Under the pieces are notes generated by a model. It had not been told where the DNA came from, did no database searches, and worked only from the letters and a program-made list of their open reading frames with translations. This document shows positions 48,559 to 57,364 of a stretch of 64,000 bases of DNA, in pieces. Position numbers and translations under genes: made by a program. Origin of the DNA: JBFIHF01 sp964411125 (lineage in GTDB: Bacteria; Myxococcota_A; Bradymonadia; Bradymonadales; Bradymonadaceae). The first letter of the stretch is position 1, and each line of letters begins with the position of its first letter. The DNA is taken from the NCBI GenBank assembly GCA_964411125.1, contig CAYPJU010000005.1, forward strand, positions 62,001 to 126,000, written 5' to 3'.

Positions 48559-51500
48559 ATGTCGAAGTTCGAGATTCGAAAGCCCTCTCGTTGGATGCGG
48601 GGTACCGCCAGCGTCATCGCAGCGCTGGCGCTGTTCGTTATGGCCCCCGCCACAGCGACCGCTCAGGCCGAGGAAGACAAAAAGGAGATCGCCGTCGAGG
48701 CGACCGCCGTCAAGAAGGAGTCGCGCGAGAAGCTCGACACCTCGACGAAGCCGAAGGACATCTTCGTCGTCGAAAAACAGATGCAGAGCGTCAAGAAGAT
48801 CGACGAGGGCATCGTCCGGATGAAGCGGCTCATCGACCGAGCCGCCAAGAACAACCCGGAGCGCGCCGAGTTCCTCTTCAACCTCTCCGAACTCTACTGG
48901 GAGAAATCCAAGTGGTACGAGCAGGAGTCGTTCGCCAAGCAGGACGAATGCTACAAGCTCCAGGACGCCGGGCAGGAAGGTAAGGCCAAAGCGTGTGAGG
49001 CGTCGCGCAAGCAGATGCTGCAGGAGTCTCAACGACTTCGCGAGTCCTCGGTGGAGCTGTATGTCGACATCATCCGGAACTATCCAGAGTTCAAAGATCT
49101 AGACCAGGTCTACTATTACCTGGGCGCCAACCTGATGGAGATTGGCAAGCGCGACGAAGCGCTCGACATCTTCCGTCGTCTGATCGCCGACTACCCGCAG
49201 TCCAAGTTCGTCCCGAACGTGCTTCTCGCCTTCGGCGATTACTACTTCGACAAGGACGACATGGACTCGGCGCTCAAGGCCTACAAGCGCGTCCGCAAGT
49301 ACCCGAAATCGAGCGTCTACGGCTACGCCCGCTACAAAGAGGCGTGGTGTTACTTCAACCTCGAGGGCAAGGAAAAGGCGCTCGACACGTTCCTCGAGAC
49401 CCTGAAGATCGCCAAGGAGAACCCGCAGGTCTCGACGAGCAGCGGTCTGCAGCGACAGACGCGAAAGGACATCGTCCTCACGTACTCGTTCTTCGGCGCG
49501 CCGGAGAAAGCGATCCCGTTCTTCAAGCGGATCTCGGGTAACGAAGAAAACGAGTGGCTCGAGATGGGCGAGCGGCTCGCCGTCATGTACGCGGACAAAG
49601 GTAATCCGACCGATTCCACGCGCCTGTTCCGCGAGCTGATTCGCCTCAACAAGGACAGCGTCGCGACGATCCGATATCAGAAGGAGATCGTCCGTAACAC
49701 GACGACGATCAACTCCTACTCCAAGGAGTCGGTGGAGGAGCTGGTGCGCCTCATGAAGCTCGTCCAGCTCGGCGACGCCGGCAAGTTCGCAGACCTCGAC
49801 AAGGAGAAGTGGCCGCAACAAAAGGCGCAGGTCGAAGAGATGATCCGCGCGTGGTCGACCACGTACCATCGAGAGGCGCAGAAGACGAAGAACGCCGACC
49901 TCTACGCGATGGCGTACTTCCTCTACAAATTCTACCTGGAGACCTTCAAGGACACCGAGAAGGAATACCAGATGACCTTCTTCTACGGGGAGCTCCTCTA
50001 CAAGCTCCAGAAGTGGGAGGAGGCCGCGACCGCGTACGAACGCGTCGTCGAGATTCAGCCCAAGGGCGAGTACACGAACGAATCTGTGCACGGCCTGGTG
50101 CTCTCCTATTTCAAGATCGTCAGCATCTCCGAAGAGCAGGCTGACCTGAACAAGCGTAACGAAGAGCTGCTCGCCTCCACCGAAGAGGACGAGGACGGCA
50201 AGAAGAAGGACGACAAGCCGAAGCCTCCCCCCACTCCGAAAGAGATCCCGGATCTGCACCAGCGCCTGATTCGGGCGTGCAAGCTCTACTCGGAGCTCAA
50301 TCCGGACGGCGAGCGCATCGTCGACGTGAAGTACACGATGGCGCGCGTCTACTACGACTACGACCACCTCGAAGAGGCGATCGTCGCGTTCAAGGACATC
50401 GCGTACTCGCACCCTGAGCACCGCCTCGCGGTCATCGCGGCGAACCTCCACCTGGACGCGCTGAACATTCTGAACAAGTTCGACGAGCTCCACGCTGCGG
50501 TTCTCGAGTATCTCGAAAAGCGACCGATCCAGGATGAGGCCTTCATCGAAGACCTGGTCGCCCTCGACTCCTCGATCCGCTTCAAGAAGTGCGACATCCT
50601 CCAGGAAGAGGAGAAGTGGAAGGAGACGGCGGCGTGCTTCGTCGCTTTCTACAAGGACTTCCCGCAGGCCGAGCTCATCGACAAGGCGCTCTACAACGCT
50701 GCGCTCGCCTACGAACGTCAGCGTGAGCTCGGCAAGGCGATCCAGGTTCGTATCTTCCTGCTGAAGGACATCCCGGAGTCGCCGCTCGCGCCCAAGACCC
50801 TCTACATGATCGGCGGTAACTACCATGCTCTCGCCGTCTACTCGGAAGCGGCGAAGTTCTACGAACTGTATGCGGAGAACTACCCGAAGCTCGACGACGC
50901 CGAGAAGGCGCTGTCGAACGCGGCGACGTTCCGACACGGTCTGGGTCAGCTCGATCTCGCGGTGAAGAACTTCGAGAAGTATCTCGAGCTCTACGGCGCA
51001 CGTGACGAGAAGCGCTCGGCGGAGGTCTACTTCTTCATCGCCGAGATCTACGAGCAGCAGGGCGATTCGAAGAAGGCCTTCGATCAGTACAACAACTACA
51101 TCCGCAAGATGGCGAAGAAGGGGACCCCCGACCATCTTCTTCAAGCGCATGTCCGGATCGGACTGCACTACGAAAAGCAGGGGGGCAAGTCGAACCATCG
51201 CAAAGCGATGTCGTGGTTCGAGAAGACGCTCAAGAAGTTCAACTCGTACAGCAAGTCCGAGCAGGAGGCGATGAAGGCGGGCCGCGACGCTGCGGCGCAG
51301 GCCAAGTTCATGTTCGGCGAGGAACAGTTCCTCGAGATGCAGGCGATCAAGATCGACTCGCAGGACGAGAAGAAACTGAAGAAGATCCTGGAGAAGAAGA
51401 CGAAGCTCGGCGCCGAGGCGGAGAAGACGTTCAAGAGCGTCATCGAGTTCAACCGTCCCGACTGGGCGATCGCCGCCTTCTACCGCATCGGAGCGGGTTA

Positions 51501-51891
51501 CCAGGACTTCGCGGAGAACATCCGTAACTCGCCGATCCCCAAGCGCCTCACGTACGACCAGAAAGAGATCTACAAGGGTGTCCTGGAGGACGCGGCGGTG
51601 AAGGTGGAGGAGAACGCGGTGGAGGCGTACAAGGGCGCGCTTCTGATCGCCCGCGAGAAGAGCTGGTTCAACGAGTACAGCAAGAAGGCGGAGATCGCCC
51701 TGGCGCAGCTGCGCCCCAAAGAGTTCCGTAAGCCTTCGGAGCTTCGCGCGGAGCCGACGTATCTGGCCGACGGTCTGACGCGCACGGCCTTCATCAAGGA
51801 AGTCAAAGACGACCGCGAGGTCGAGAATCTGTTCGGCGGCGAAGCCGAGCCCGGTACGGTCGAGCCTAGCGCTCCGACCTCCCAGCGCTGA
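48559..51891 (+). CDS. gltD: Large periplasmic TPR protein, GltD/AgmU-like
   Basis: 1110 residues. A long-n-region signal peptide (RWMRGTASVIAALALFVM, then APATATAQA) is followed by more than ten TPR units, for example YYYLGANLMEIGKRDEALDIF, LAFGDYYFDKDDMDSALKAY and VYFFIAEIYEQQGDSKKAF. An acidic/Lys linker (EEDEDGKKKDDKPKPPP) lies near residue 550. ATG 48559 has GGAG at 8 bases; ATG 48514 overlapping the previous stop is an alternative. Size, TPR content and position next to a GltE-like lipoprotein fit GltD (AgmU), a periplasmic scaffold of the gliding complex. 12 bases before the next gene. Confidence 0.6.
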   Translation: MSKFEIRKPSRWMRGTASVIAALALFVMAPATATAQAEEDKKEIAVEATAVKKESREKLDTSTKPKDIFVVEKQMQSVKKIDEGIVRMKRLIDRAAKNNPERAEFLFNLSELYWEKSKWYEQESFAKQDECYKLQDAGQEGKAKACEASRKQMLQESQRLRESSVELYVDIIRNYPEFKDLDQVYYYLGANLMEIGKRDEALDIFRRLIADYPQSKFVPNVLLAFGDYYFDKDDMDSALKAYKRVRKYPKSSVYGYARYKEAWCYFNLEGKEKALDTFLETLKIAKENPQVSTSSGLQRQTRKDIVLTYSFFGAPEKAIPFFKRISGNEENEWLEMGERLAVMYADKGNPTDSTRLFRELIRLNKDSVATIRYQKEIVRNTTTINSYSKESVEELVRLMKLVQLGDAGKFADLDKEKWPQQKAQVEEMIRAWSTTYHREAQKTKNADLYAMAYFLYKFYLETFKDTEKEYQMTFFYGELLYKLQKWEEAATAYERVVEIQPKGEYTNESVHGLVLSYFKIVSISEEQADLNKRNEELLASTEEDEDGKKKDDKPKPPPTPKEIPDLHQRLIRACKLYSELNPDGERIVDVKYTMARVYYDYDHLEEAIVAFKDIAYSHPEHRLAVIAANLHLDALNILNKFDELHAAVLEYLEKRPIQDEAFIEDLVALDSSIRFKKCDILQEEEKWKETAACFVAFYKDFPQAELIDKALYNAALAYERQRELGKAIQVRIFLLKDIPESPLAPKTLYMIGGNYHALAVYSEAAKFYELYAENYPKLDDAEKALSNAATFRHGLGQLDLAVKNFEKYLELYGARDEKRSAEVYFFIAEIYEQQGDSKKAFDQYNNYIRKMAKKGTPDHLLQAHVRIGLHYEKQGGKSNHRKAMSWFEKTLKKFNSYSKSEQEAMKAGRDAAAQAKFMFGEEQFLEMQAIKIDSQDEKKLKKILEKKTKLGAEAEKTFKSVIEFNRPDWAIAAFYRIGAGYQDFAENIRNSPIPKRLTYDQKEIYKGVLEDAAVKVEENAVEAYKGALLIAREKSWFNEYSKKAEIALAQLRPKEFRKPSELRAEPTYLADGLTRTAFIKEVKDDREVENLFGGEAEPGTVEPSAPTSQR

Positions 51892-51903
51892 GGAGAGCGA
51901 CCG

Positions 51904-53292
51904 ATGACGAAGAATTTTTTCAGGAAGATGGCCATCGTGTCGATCGTCGCGCTCAGCGTGGCGTGTTCGGGGAACAAGGGGACGAAGAAGGACCCGGATC
52001 CGACGACGAGTCAGCTCGGTGCGACGGAAAACAAGAAGGCGATCGAGGCCTTCGAGAAGGCGTCGGCCGCCTACGAAAAGGGCGGTGATGCGGCGCTCGA
52101 TCAGGTGGAAGGGCACCTGCGCGAGGCGTTGGACCAGGACAAGAACTTCGGCAAGGCTTGGTTCAACCTCGGGGTCGTCGCCGAGAAGAAGGGCGACAAG
52201 GCCGCGGCCAAGGAGCACTACGAGAAGGCGATCGCAGTGTCGCCGAGCCTGGGAGCACCGCTGGTGAACCTGGGGATGATGGCCGCCGAGGACGGAGACA
52301 AGGCGACGGCGCGGGATTTTTTCCAGCGTGCGGTCGAGGCGGACCGATTCAACCCGGACGCGCACAGCAACATCAGCGTGTTCTACCGTGAGCAGGGTGA
52401 TTTCAAGGAGGCGGTGAAGCACGCGCGCCTCGCGCTCGCCGGCAACGCGGAGAACCTGGACGCCTACGCGAACCTGGCGCGGATCTACTACCGCCGGGGG
52501 AACTACGACGTGGCGCTGCTGGTGGCGCTCAACGCGCTGAAGATGGACGAGACGAAGGCGGACATCCACAACATCGTGGGCCTCGTCTGGCTGGCGAAGA
52601 ACGACGTCACGGAAGCGATTCGGAACTTCCAACGCGCCATCGAACACGACGCGAATCACGTGCCGGCCCACATGAACCTCGGGGCGATCGTCCTCAACGT
52701 CCGTGACTACGAGCGGGCGATCGGACACTTCGAGAAGGTCCTCGCGCAGCAACCGAAGAACTGGGATGCGAAGATCTCGGTGGCGGTGGCGAAGCGGGGC
52801 ATGGGGGACCTGGCGGGCGCCGCGGCGATCTATCAGGAGGTGAAGGCCGCCGACCCGAGCAACGCGCTCGTGGAGTTCAACCTGGGGGTGCTCGAGCACG
52901 AGCACCTCGCGCAGAACGCGATGCTCGGGACGACCGATCCGCCCGAGGATCCGATCGAGCAGATGGAGTGGACGATCAAGAACATGCAGGCAGCCCTGGA
53001 GCACTATCAGAAGGGCGTCGATCACTACCGGACGTTCCTCTCGATGGAGGGGGCATCGCCCGAAGCGCGTGAAGATGCACAGACGCGAATTGGACAGGTG
53101 CAGCAGATCATCGATCTGACGAGTGAGCAGATTCCGCAGCTGCAGCAGCAGAAGGAGCAGATCCGTCAGGATCTCGCCGCGGAAGCTGCCGCGATCGAGG
53201 CGGAGAAGAAAGCCGAAGCGGAAGCCGCGAACCAGCCGCCGGAGGGAGGGGCTCCCGCCGAAGGTGGAGACGGTGCCGAGGGCGCTCAGTGA
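51904..53292 (+). CDS. gltE: TPR lipoprotein, GltE/AglT-like
   Basis: 462 residues. Lipobox LSVAC-SGNKG after a basic signal peptide. Then about nine TPR units with the canonical pattern (AWFNLGVVAEKKGDKAAAKEHYEKAI, APLVNLGMMAAEDGDKATARDFF, AYANLARIYYRRGNYDVAL). A coiled Gln/Glu segment and a Pro/Gly/Glu-rich tail end the protein. In Myxococcus, GltE is the TPR lipoprotein of the Glt complex and follows GltD, exactly as here. Likely anchored in the outer membrane facing the periplasm. Confidence 0.65.
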   Translation: MTKNFFRKMAIVSIVALSVACSGNKGTKKDPDPTTSQLGATENKKAIEAFEKASAAYEKGGDAALDQVEGHLREALDQDKNFGKAWFNLGVVAEKKGDKAAAKEHYEKAIAVSPSLGAPLVNLGMMAAEDGDKATARDFFQRAVEADRFNPDAHSNISVFYREQGDFKEAVKHARLALAGNAENLDAYANLARIYYRRGNYDVALLVALNALKMDETKADIHNIVGLVWLAKNDVTEAIRNFQRAIEHDANHVPAHMNLGAIVLNVRDYERAIGHFEKVLAQQPKNWDAKISVAVAKRGMGDLAGAAAIYQEVKAADPSNALVEFNLGVLEHEHLAQNAMLGTTDPPEDPIEQMEWTIKNMQAALEHYQKGVDHYRTFLSMEGASPEAREDAQTRIGQVQQIIDLTSEQIPQLQQQKEQIRQDLAAEAAAIEAEKKAEAEAANQPPEGGAPAEGGDGAEGAQ

Positions 53293-53462
53293 CGATCGCA
53301 CTGTGCCTGCGGCTTTTGCCGCCGAAACTGGTGTGCTACTCTCTTACCAGGTCATACGCAGAAAAAATCACGTTCCGCGAAACTTTTTCGGAACATCGAG
53401 CACGCGACGTTGTCATGAAGAGGGACAGCGGCGGTCGTCGCTACGACGTAGGAGAAGAGGCA

Positions 53463-53755
53463 TGAAGAAGCTCATCGCATCAGTAGTCTTCGTAGGGTTC
53501 GCCGTTCCCGGGTTCGCGTTCGCACAGGACGCGCTTCCGACGGCGGGTGAAGCCATGGGCGGAGCTGGGGGAGACGGAAACGTCGTCTACAAGAAAGAGA
53601 CGGAGTACGACTTCGAAGCCGACGACGTGGAGGGCAACCTGGTGAAGCCCGACGAGGCGAACATCACCGGTGAGCAGCACTCGAAGACGAGCAGCCTCAT
53701 CAAGATTCGCCAGGACTTCATCCCCGAGATGCTGAAGAGCGTCGAGGACATTTGA
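53463..53755 (+). CDS. Small secreted protein of the Glt-like cluster (CglF/GltF position)
   Basis: 97 residues. Signal peptide KKLIASVVFVGFAVPGFAFA then QDALP. A Gly-rich bit (GGAGGDG) leads to YKKETEYDFEADDVEGNL and a C-terminal block RQDFIPEMLKSVEDI. AGAAGAGG precedes the ATG. It lies between the GltE-like and GltG-like genes, where Myxococcus has a small gene. I recall similar small proteins annotated as CglF; this is from memory and needs a search. Probably periplasmic. Confidence 0.55.
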
Positions 53756-53838
53756 CGATCGCCATTTTTGGACACCGGCCGGTATGCCCCATAGGGTGGG
53801 GAGAATCCGGTCACCGACTTCTGCAGGAAGAATAGGCC

Positions 53839-56034
53839 ATGGGCAACAGCGTACTGCGCGTTGAAGTCATCCAGGGAGGAGAGGTAGTACGAACTGAGGA
53901 GCTCGACCAAGATGTCATCAAGGTCGGCAAGCTCTCGAGTTCGCACCTCCGCTTGGAAGATCCGAATGTCTCTCGAATCCACGCCGTAATCGAACGGTCG
54001 GGCGATGGACAGTTCAGCGTCATCGACCTTGGTAGTGCGACTGGCACGTACGTCAATGGCGACAAGGTCACGAAATCCGAGATCGCTGCGGGCGACGAGC
54101 TCCAGTTCGGAGACACCACGATCCGCATCGACATCGTCGACGCGAGTGCCGTCGCGGCAGCGGCAGCCGAAGCGGCTGCGGCCCCGGCGGCCTCCGTGGC
54201 AGCGTCGACGGCGGCTACGGCCGCGGCGCCGACGGGTGTTTCTGCCGAGGTACCGGCGACGGCATCTCAGTCGATGCCGGTCGCTGGCGTCGTGGACGAC
54301 GACGGGTTGGTGACGATCGCCGACGGGACCCGGGTGGAGCCGTACACGATCCAGGGCTACTACGACGAGGCAGGGAACTACATTCCCGGCTATTACGACG
54401 AAACGGGAGCCTACCATCTCGGTTACGGTTACTACGACGACGGTGGGCAGTGGCAGGTCACTTACGGCTACTACGACGCCAGCGGTGAGTGGATCGAGAC
54501 CGATTCCCCCGTCTCGTCGGTGGCGCCGGAGGCGAGCGACTACGCCCTGCACGGTGAGAGCCACGCAGGGTACGCCACCGGAGGGCTCGGCGAAGAGACC
54601 TCCTGGTTGCTCGGTCACGTCAACGACCGTGAAGTGCTCCAGGAGTCGTTCTTCTCCGATCGCGGCGGCGATACGCTCGAAGTGGCGATGATCTGGCGAG
54701 ACCACGTCTTGTCGGTCAACAGCTATGAGGGCAAGGCGCGCAACGTCACGATCGGTCCGAACGAGGAGAACGACTTCGTGCTTGAGGACCCGTCCTTCAC
54801 CGAAGACAAGTTCCCTCTCTGCGTCACGGACGGTGCGGGCTACGCGGTGACTTTCACCGGCGACATGACCGGAACCGTGAGCGACGGTGACGAAGTCTTC
54901 TCGCTGAGCGAGGCGATCGACCGCGGGCTCGCACGACGTAGCGCCGAGGTCGGCAATGGCTACGCGATCCCTCTGTCGTCGCGAACGAGCGTCCGCGTGG
55001 ACGTCGGCGAGACGACGTTCCTCGCGCACTTCACGGATCTGCCGGTCTTGATCGGAGCGGGGGGCTTGCCGTTCGACACGGCTCCGCTCCCCTACATCGG
55101 GGTCAGCGCCGTCGCGCACATCCTCTTCCTCATCCTCGCGATGACGATGCCGGATGCGGCGCGAAGCCTCGACCTCGATGGCTTCCAGGCCAACGACCGC
55201 TTCGTCCAGCTCATGATCACACCAGAGCAGGAAGAAGAGGAAGAGCCCGATTTCATGAAGGACTCGGGGGACGAGGAGGCTGCCGCCAAGCACAAGGGCG
55301 AAGAGGGCAAGGCCGGTAAGGAAGACTCCGAGCAGGCCGACAAGAAGCTCGCGATCAAAGGTCCCAAGGACAACGAAGATCTCGAGCTGAAGAAGGCGCA
55401 GGACATGGAGGTCGCCATGAACGCTGGTATCGCCAGCGAGCTCATGGTCGCGAGCCCCTGGGGCACCACCGACACCTCCATCGGCAGCGACGCCATCCAC
55501 GCGCTCGGCAATCTGCAGGGTGACAGCTTCGGCGAAGCCCGCGGATTCGGCGGTCTCGGTCTGCACGGTGCAGGTCGTGGCGGTGGCGGCATCTCCGAGC
55601 GCGGTATCGGACTCGCGAACGTCGGGACCGCCGGTCGCGGTGGCGGTGGTCGCGGTGGCAAGGGCTACGGCAAGGGCGCCGGAGACCTCGGCGAGCGCAG
55701 CGCGCGCGTCCCGAAGATCGTCCCCGGTAAGCCGGTCGTTCAGGGGTCGCTGGACAAGGAGATCATTCGTCGCGTCGTGCGCCAGCACCGTAACGAGATC
55801 AAGTACTGCTACGAGTCCGAGCTTCAGAAGAACAAGAACCTCGGTGGTCGCGTCGTCGTTCGCTTCACCATCTCGGCGACCGGGTCGGTCGTCTCCGCGG
55901 TGGTCAAGGAGTCGAACCTCAGCAATGCCACGGTCGAGCGGTGCATGACCGGCAAGATCCGACGCTGGGTCTTCCCCGAGCCGAAGGGCGGCGGGATCGT
56001 CATCGTGAACTACCCGTTCAACCTCAGCTCCTGA
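53839..56034 (+). CDS. gltG: FHA / TonB-like AgmX-PglI domain protein, GltG-like
   Basis: 731 residues. FHA domain (1-100, with SRIHAVIE and GSATGTYVNG), an Ala-rich linker (101-150), then four GYYD repeats (172-220: GYYDEAGNY, GYYDETGAY, GYYDDGGQW, GYYDASGEW). A second beta-rich domain (about 255-410) and one membrane segment (about 418-437) follow. Next is a charged Glu/Lys stretch, a Gly-rich region and a C-terminal TonB-like domain (about 636-731) with two Cys (KYCYE, ERCM), the AgmX/PglI C-terminal type. This order is that of GltG (PglI), the inner-membrane hub of the gliding complex: FHA in the cytoplasm, TonB-like end in the periplasm. Confidence 0.75.
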   Translation: MGNSVLRVEVIQGGEVVRTEELDQDVIKVGKLSSSHLRLEDPNVSRIHAVIERSGDGQFSVIDLGSATGTYVNGDKVTKSEIAAGDELQFGDTTIRIDIVDASAVAAAAAEAAAAPAASVAASTAATAAAPTGVSAEVPATASQSMPVAGVVDDDGLVTIADGTRVEPYTIQGYYDEAGNYIPGYYDETGAYHLGYGYYDDGGQWQVTYGYYDASGEWIETDSPVSSVAPEASDYALHGESHAGYATGGLGEETSWLLGHVNDREVLQESFFSDRGGDTLEVAMIWRDHVLSVNSYEGKARNVTIGPNEENDFVLEDPSFTEDKFPLCVTDGAGYAVTFTGDMTGTVSDGDEVFSLSEAIDRGLARRSAEVGNGYAIPLSSRTSVRVDVGETTFLAHFTDLPVLIGAGGLPFDTAPLPYIGVSAVAHILFLILAMTMPDAARSLDLDGFQANDRFVQLMITPEQEEEEEPDFMKDSGDEEAAAKHKGEEGKAGKEDSEQADKKLAIKGPKDNEDLELKKAQDMEVAMNAGIASELMVASPWGTTDTSIGSDAIHALGNLQGDSFGEARGFGGLGLHGAGRGGGGISERGIGLANVGTAGRGGGGRGGKGYGKGAGDLGERSARVPKIVPGKPVVQGSLDKEIIRRVVRQHRNEIKYCYESELQKNKNLGGRVVVRFTISATGSVVSAVVKESNLSNATVERCMTGKIRRWVFPEPKGGGIVIVNYPFNLSS

Positions 56035-56056
56035 GGCTGCGACCTCGGAACGAAGC

Positions 56057-56084
56057 AAAGGCTGCCGACCTCGGCAGCCTTTTT
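56057..56084 (+). terminator. Intrinsic terminator after the GltG-like gene
   Basis: A 12-bp perfect dyad: AAAGGCTGCCGA (56057-56068) and TCGGCAGCCTTT (56071-56082), followed by more T (TTCTTTTC). It separates the GltG-like gene from the next two. Confidence 0.9.
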
Positions 56085-56149
56085 CTTTTCGGGTCGGCCC
56101 CGAAGATTTGCCCGATCCGGGCGAACGACTCCGTGGTGAACAACGGCCG

Positions 56150-56179
56150 TTGCGGGTTCGGAGGATCGTCGGCTATCAT
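56150..56179 (+). promoter_or_regulatory. Promoter candidate for the 56288 TPR lipoprotein
   Basis: TTGCGG (56150-56155), 18-base spacer, TATCAT (56174-56179). Follows the terminator at 56057, so the last two genes form a separate unit. Confidence 0.55.
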
Positions 56180-56287
56180 GCCGCCATTGGAACGAGCCTC
56201 CACCACTGAAAAGCAATTTTCGACGGCACCCTGCGTGCCGTGCCGATGGCGGCGGAATCGTCAGCCCGACCCTTTGGAGACAATGCG

Positions 56288-57235
56288 ATGGTAGCATCGA
56301 TGTTCAGAAGCCGGTTCGTTGGAGTCTTCGCCGCCGCCGTGGTGTGCGTGGTGAGTGCCTCAGGCTGCGAGAGCATGGACCGCGCCGAAGCGGTTCGCTC
56401 GATGAATGCGGGACTCGAGGCGCTGGAGCTCGGGCGGACGATGGACGCAGTGAGCGAGCTCAAGGCGGCGGCCCAGAAAGATCCGACCTACGCGGAACCG
56501 GCGTACTATCTCGGGCAGATCTACCACATGAAGCTCGAAGAGCTGCAGAACGCGGAGACACACTACCGCGAGGCGCAGCAGCGCGACCCGGAGAACCCAC
56601 AGATCGCCTACCGTCTCGGCGCGGTCCTCGCGGATCAAAACAAGTGGAGCGAGGCCGAGGGATCGTTTCAGCAGGCGGTCCAGAAGGACGCCGAGTTCGC
56701 GAAAGCCTGGTTCCGACTCGGCATCTCTCAGGAGATGCAGTCGAAGTGGGCCGAAGCGGTCGACTCCTACATGGCTTCGATCCGCGCCAACCCTCGGATG
56801 CGAATGGACGACGAAGACCCGGGTGGCGCGGCCTATCACGCGCTCGGCGACATCTACATCCGCTTCGGGTTCTACGACAAGGCGCTCGAGGTTTACGAGA
56901 ACGGCATCGCGAACAACGACATCGACTCGCGTCCGATGAAACCTGCGCGGCTGTATCAGGGGCGCGGCGTGGCGCAGCTCAAGGCGCGCAAGTTCCCGGA
57001 GGCGGCTCAGTCTTTCAAGAAGGCGCTGGAAGTCGACGGTGGCATGTACACCGCGATCTTCAACCTCGCCGTCGCGCACATGGCGATGAATCAGACCGAG
57101 GAGGCCGTTGCGGGGTTCAACGAATTCACGCAGCGAGCGGATCCGGCGGTCGACGAGGCGCGCATCATCGCGGCTCAAGGATTCATCCAGCAGATCAACG
57201 AGAAGAAAGAAGCAGCAGAAGAACAGCAGAAATAG
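56288..57235 (+). CDS. TPR lipoprotein downstream of gltG-like gene
   Basis: 315 residues. Signal peptide (FVGVFAAAVVCVVSASGC) with a weak lipobox (SASGC-ESM). Seven TPR-like units follow, such as EPAYYLGQIYHMKLEELQNAE, AWFRLGISQEMQSKWAEAVDSY and AYHALGDIYIRFGFYDKALEVY. The C-terminus is Glu/Lys/Gln. ATG 56288 has GGAG 9 bases upstream; ATG 56300 is possible. It shares the TPR style of the GltE-like protein but is shorter. Probably an envelope scaffold of the same system; not a match to the barrel protein GltH, which occupies this place in Myxococcus. Confidence 0.7.
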   Translation: MVASMFRSRFVGVFAAAVVCVVSASGCESMDRAEAVRSMNAGLEALELGRTMDAVSELKAAAQKDPTYAEPAYYLGQIYHMKLEELQNAETHYREAQQRDPENPQIAYRLGAVLADQNKWSEAEGSFQQAVQKDAEFAKAWFRLGISQEMQSKWAEAVDSYMASIRANPRMRMDDEDPGGAAYHALGDIYIRFGFYDKALEVYENGIANNDIDSRPMKPARLYQGRGVAQLKARKFPEAAQSFKKALEVDGGMYTAIFNLAVAHMAMNQTEEAVAGFNEFTQRADPAVDEARIIAAQGFIQQINEKKEAAEEQQK

Positions 57236-57364
57236 GCGTGTCGAAGTTCCACGGGCGCTGGGCGGTCGGGTTTGCTCGATCGCCCATCGCCGTGTTAGTC
57301 GCATAGCGCAACGCTCCAAGGCACTTACGGACATCCCCTCCCCCCAACCAGGGACGCTCGATCG

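Noticed and set aside
49099..53301. Minus-strand open frame of about 1400 codons opposite the GltD/GltE-like genes
   Set aside because: It mirrors the codon pattern of the plus-strand TPR genes, is composed largely of Arg, Leu, Val, Asp and His, has no signal peptide, motif or ribosome-binding site, and crosses two real genes.
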